From an uncultured Alphaproteobacteria bacterium (GTDB lineage Bacteria; Pseudomonadota; Alphaproteobacteria; RF32; CAG-239), in contig CAKQKH010000003.1 in assembly GCA_934248075.1 (NCBI GenBank), positions 1 through 64,000 of the forward strand: 64,000 nucleotides of DNA. Reading direction: 5' to 3'. The position numbers were made by a program, and so were the translations under genes. Every line of letters begins with the position of its first letter. Within the stretch, counting starts at the first letter, position 1. Shown here in pieces: positions 62,414 through 64,000 of this stretch. The notes under the pieces are model-generated. The model ran no database searches. It was not told the origin of the DNA and was given only the letters and a program-made list of their open reading frames with translations.

Positions 62414-62430
62414 TTTCAGAGGTTTGTGTT

Positions 62431-64000
62431 TTGCCCAGTGAAAATGACATTATTCTAGCCGACGTATTGGCCCTAAACACCGCTGTTACCGAACATCTCA
62501 ATCGTCAAACTCTAGTCGAAAAAATTTTGCTTGTGGCCGCCAAGGCCGCTTCGGCAGACGGCTGTTTTTTCTTTGAGGTCTCTCCGGACAAATTTATGTC
62601 TCTTACATACAGCAACATCAAGAGCCTGCGCGAAAAATCTGTCGGTCTGGATAATTTTACTTATTTTGAGCCGATATCGCTTGCGGATATCCGCGCCAAA
62701 GCCTCCAAGCGCCCGTCTGAAATCTGCGCTCTAAACCAAGAAATTGTCATGGCTGAAAATATTTATGCCGTTGATCACATAGACACCAAACGTCTGGCCA
62801 TGTTTGATGAGCAATACGATTACTCCACTGTTTCGGTTGTGGCCTTGCCCTTGGTTGACAGTAAAGCCAACCTTATCGGCGTGGTTCAATTCACCAACGC
62901 CACTGACAGCAACGGCAAGGTCATCAGTTTTACCTCAGAGGTTGTCAACCGCTTGATTTCCATCTGCAGTTTGCTCACCATCTCTTTAGAGAACAAATCC
63001 CTGCGCGAGGCATATTCTCAGCTGTTGGAGTCTTTTATTGAAGTTTTGGCTCGCGCCATAGATGCCAAATCCCCCTACACCGGCAGCCACTGCCAAAAGG
63101 TTCCGATTATCACTCGTTTGCTGGCCACCGCCGCGGTTGAAGAAACCGACGGCCCGCTCAAAGATTTTGAGATGAGTTCCGATGACTGGTATGCCTTGCA
63201 CATCGCTTCTTGGTTGCATGACTGCGGCAAAGTTACCACTCCCGAATACATTGTTGACAAAGCCACCAAGCTCGAGACAATCAATAACCGGATTCATGAG
63301 ATTCGCAACCGCTTTGAGATCTTGCGCCGTGACGCCCACATTACCTACCTGCAAAAAAGGTTGGCCAATTTGGACAGCAAAGAAAACCTACAAGCTGAGT
63401 TTGTTTCCACAGTCAAACAACTTGAAGATGACTATGCTTTCATTGCCTGGTGCAACACCGGCGACAACCCGCTCAGCGATTCGGACATCAAACGTTTGGA
63501 GCAAATCAGCCGCCAAACATTCACGCGCTATTTTAACCGTATGCTTGGCTTATCCTGGGCAGAACGCAACGCCATCACCACCCCTGAGATTTACAGCCAC
63601 CCTTCGCAAGAACCTTTGTTGCAAGATTTGCCCGATCATCTCTCCGGCGGCCTCAATCGCGGTGAGTTGCACAACTTAAAAGTCGCCCAAGGAACCATCA
63701 ACAAAGAAGAACGCGGCAAAATCAATGATCACATCGTCGTTACCATAGATATGCTCAAAGCGCTTCCGTTTCCCAAAGAGCTTTCCAATGTTGTCGAATA
63801 CGCCGGCTGTCATCATGAATGGGTCAACGGTCAAGGCTATCCCAATCACCTTACCGGCGCCCAAATGTCTGTTCCGGCCAAGATTATGGCCATTGCTGAT
63901 GTTTTTGAGGCGCTGACCGCTCGTGATCGCCCCTACAAGGAGCCAAAAAAATTATCTGAAGTCCTGCGGATTATGCAAGAGATGAAGAACATCGGCCATT
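62431..64000 (+). CDS. GAF and HD-GYP domain protein (runs off right edge)
   Basis: At least 523 codons are visible. The start is taken as TTG 62431 (LPSENDIILADV) after AGAGG; this is the least certain point. An N-terminal GAF-like domain spans about 20-180 (VVALPLVDSKANLIGVVQFT). The HD-GYP domain follows: AIDAKSPYTGSHCQKV, ASWLHDCGKV (HD motif) and HHEWVNGQGYP (the GYP motif). An insert of about 120 residues separates the HD part from the GYP part. It likely degrades or senses cyclic di-GMP. The C-terminus is outside the window. Confidence 0.88.
   Translation, partial: MPSENDIILADVLALNTAVTEHLNRQTLVEKILLVAAKAASADGCFFFEVSPDKFMSLTYSNIKSLREKSVGLDNFTYFEPISLADIRAKASKRPSEICALNQEIVMAENIYAVDHIDTKRLAMFDEQYDYSTVSVVALPLVDSKANLIGVVQFTNATDSNGKVISFTSEVVNRLISICSLLTISLENKSLREAYSQLLESFIEVLARAIDAKSPYTGSHCQKVPIITRLLATAAVEETDGPLKDFEMSSDDWYALHIASWLHDCGKVTTPEYIVDKATKLETINNRIHEIRNRFEILRRDAHITYLQKRLANLDSKENLQAEFVSTVKQLEDDYAFIAWCNTGDNPLSDSDIKRLEQISRQTFTRYFNRMLGLSWAERNAITTPEIYSHPSQEPLLQDLPDHLSGGLNRGELHNLKVAQGTINKEERGKINDHIVVTIDMLKALPFPKELSNVVEYAGCHHEWVNGQGYPNHLTGAQMSVPAKIMAIADVFEALTARDRPYKEPKKLSEVLRIMQEMKNIGH

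Overview
This window looks like the chromosome of an anaerobic or microaerobic, flagellated alphaproteobacterium with moderately AT-rich DNA, and it may belong to one of the uncultured gut lineages. The alphaproteobacterial markers are an ATP12-like F1-ATPase chaperone, a DUF2312/GapR nucleoid protein, CarD, a DUF2336 protein, ApaG, a three-subunit proton-translocating transhydrogenase and an alphaproteobacterial-type flagellin. HydF, the [FeFe]-hydrogenase maturation GTPase, points to fermentative hydrogen metabolism, which is uncommon in this class. The species is not identifiable from the sequence alone.

Layout. 1-470: a flagellin that runs off the left edge. 590-4421: a minus-strand operon of pseudouridine synthase, AsmA, ATP12-like protein and acylphosphatase. 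4491-11205: rarA, a solitary VirD4/TraG-like coupling ATPase next to a pentapeptide-repeat protein, and a TolC-like lipoprotein ending in a SPOR-like domain. 11317-20877: an oxidoreductase, a repeat cluster, truA with an in-frame insertion, recX, hslO, apaG, carD, and several secreted or small proteins. 20913-29636: glmM, ftsH, a DsbA-like protein, a PiT phosphate uptake operon with rlmH, and ettA. 30419-38795: rpmJ, a large repeat cluster, pyk, gapR, a split chromate-type transporter, the pnt operon with ogt, and hydF. 38965-46154: a cation/proton antiporter, tRNA-Ser, a ROK kinase, a glycosyltransferase, a serine recombinase, and tRNA-Gly surrounded by fragments of its own 3' end. 46397-52305: groESL, a voltage-gated channel, a prepilin peptidase, tandem repeats and htpG. 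52442-64000: ferredoxin, a PfkB kinase, typA, murJ, a DUF2333-like protein, a NifU-domain protein, a Bax-like glucosaminidase, a DUF2336 protein, and an HD-GYP protein that runs off the right edge.

The most unusual feature is a dispersed family of roughly 85-100 bp imperfect palindromes. They share a conserved GTAC-loop-GTAC core, but the stem arms around the core differ between subfamilies while staying complementary. There are clusters at 12387-12830, 30605-31330, 46284-46366, 52780-52963 and 54530-54680. One related copy lies inside truA, where it adds 45 codons in frame between 28-bp direct repeats, much like the Rickettsia palindromic elements. Another subfamily sits directly upstream of two unrelated genes (a PfkB kinase and typA) and appears to supply their Shine-Dalgarno sequence. 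A second unusual pattern is the repeated [terminator hairpin + 3' end of a tRNA] modules beside tRNA-Gly and tRNA-Ser, which resemble scars of integration at tRNA genes.

Most of the remaining genes are housekeeping genes in short operons with overlapping ATGA or TAATG junctions and clear hairpin/U-tract terminators.
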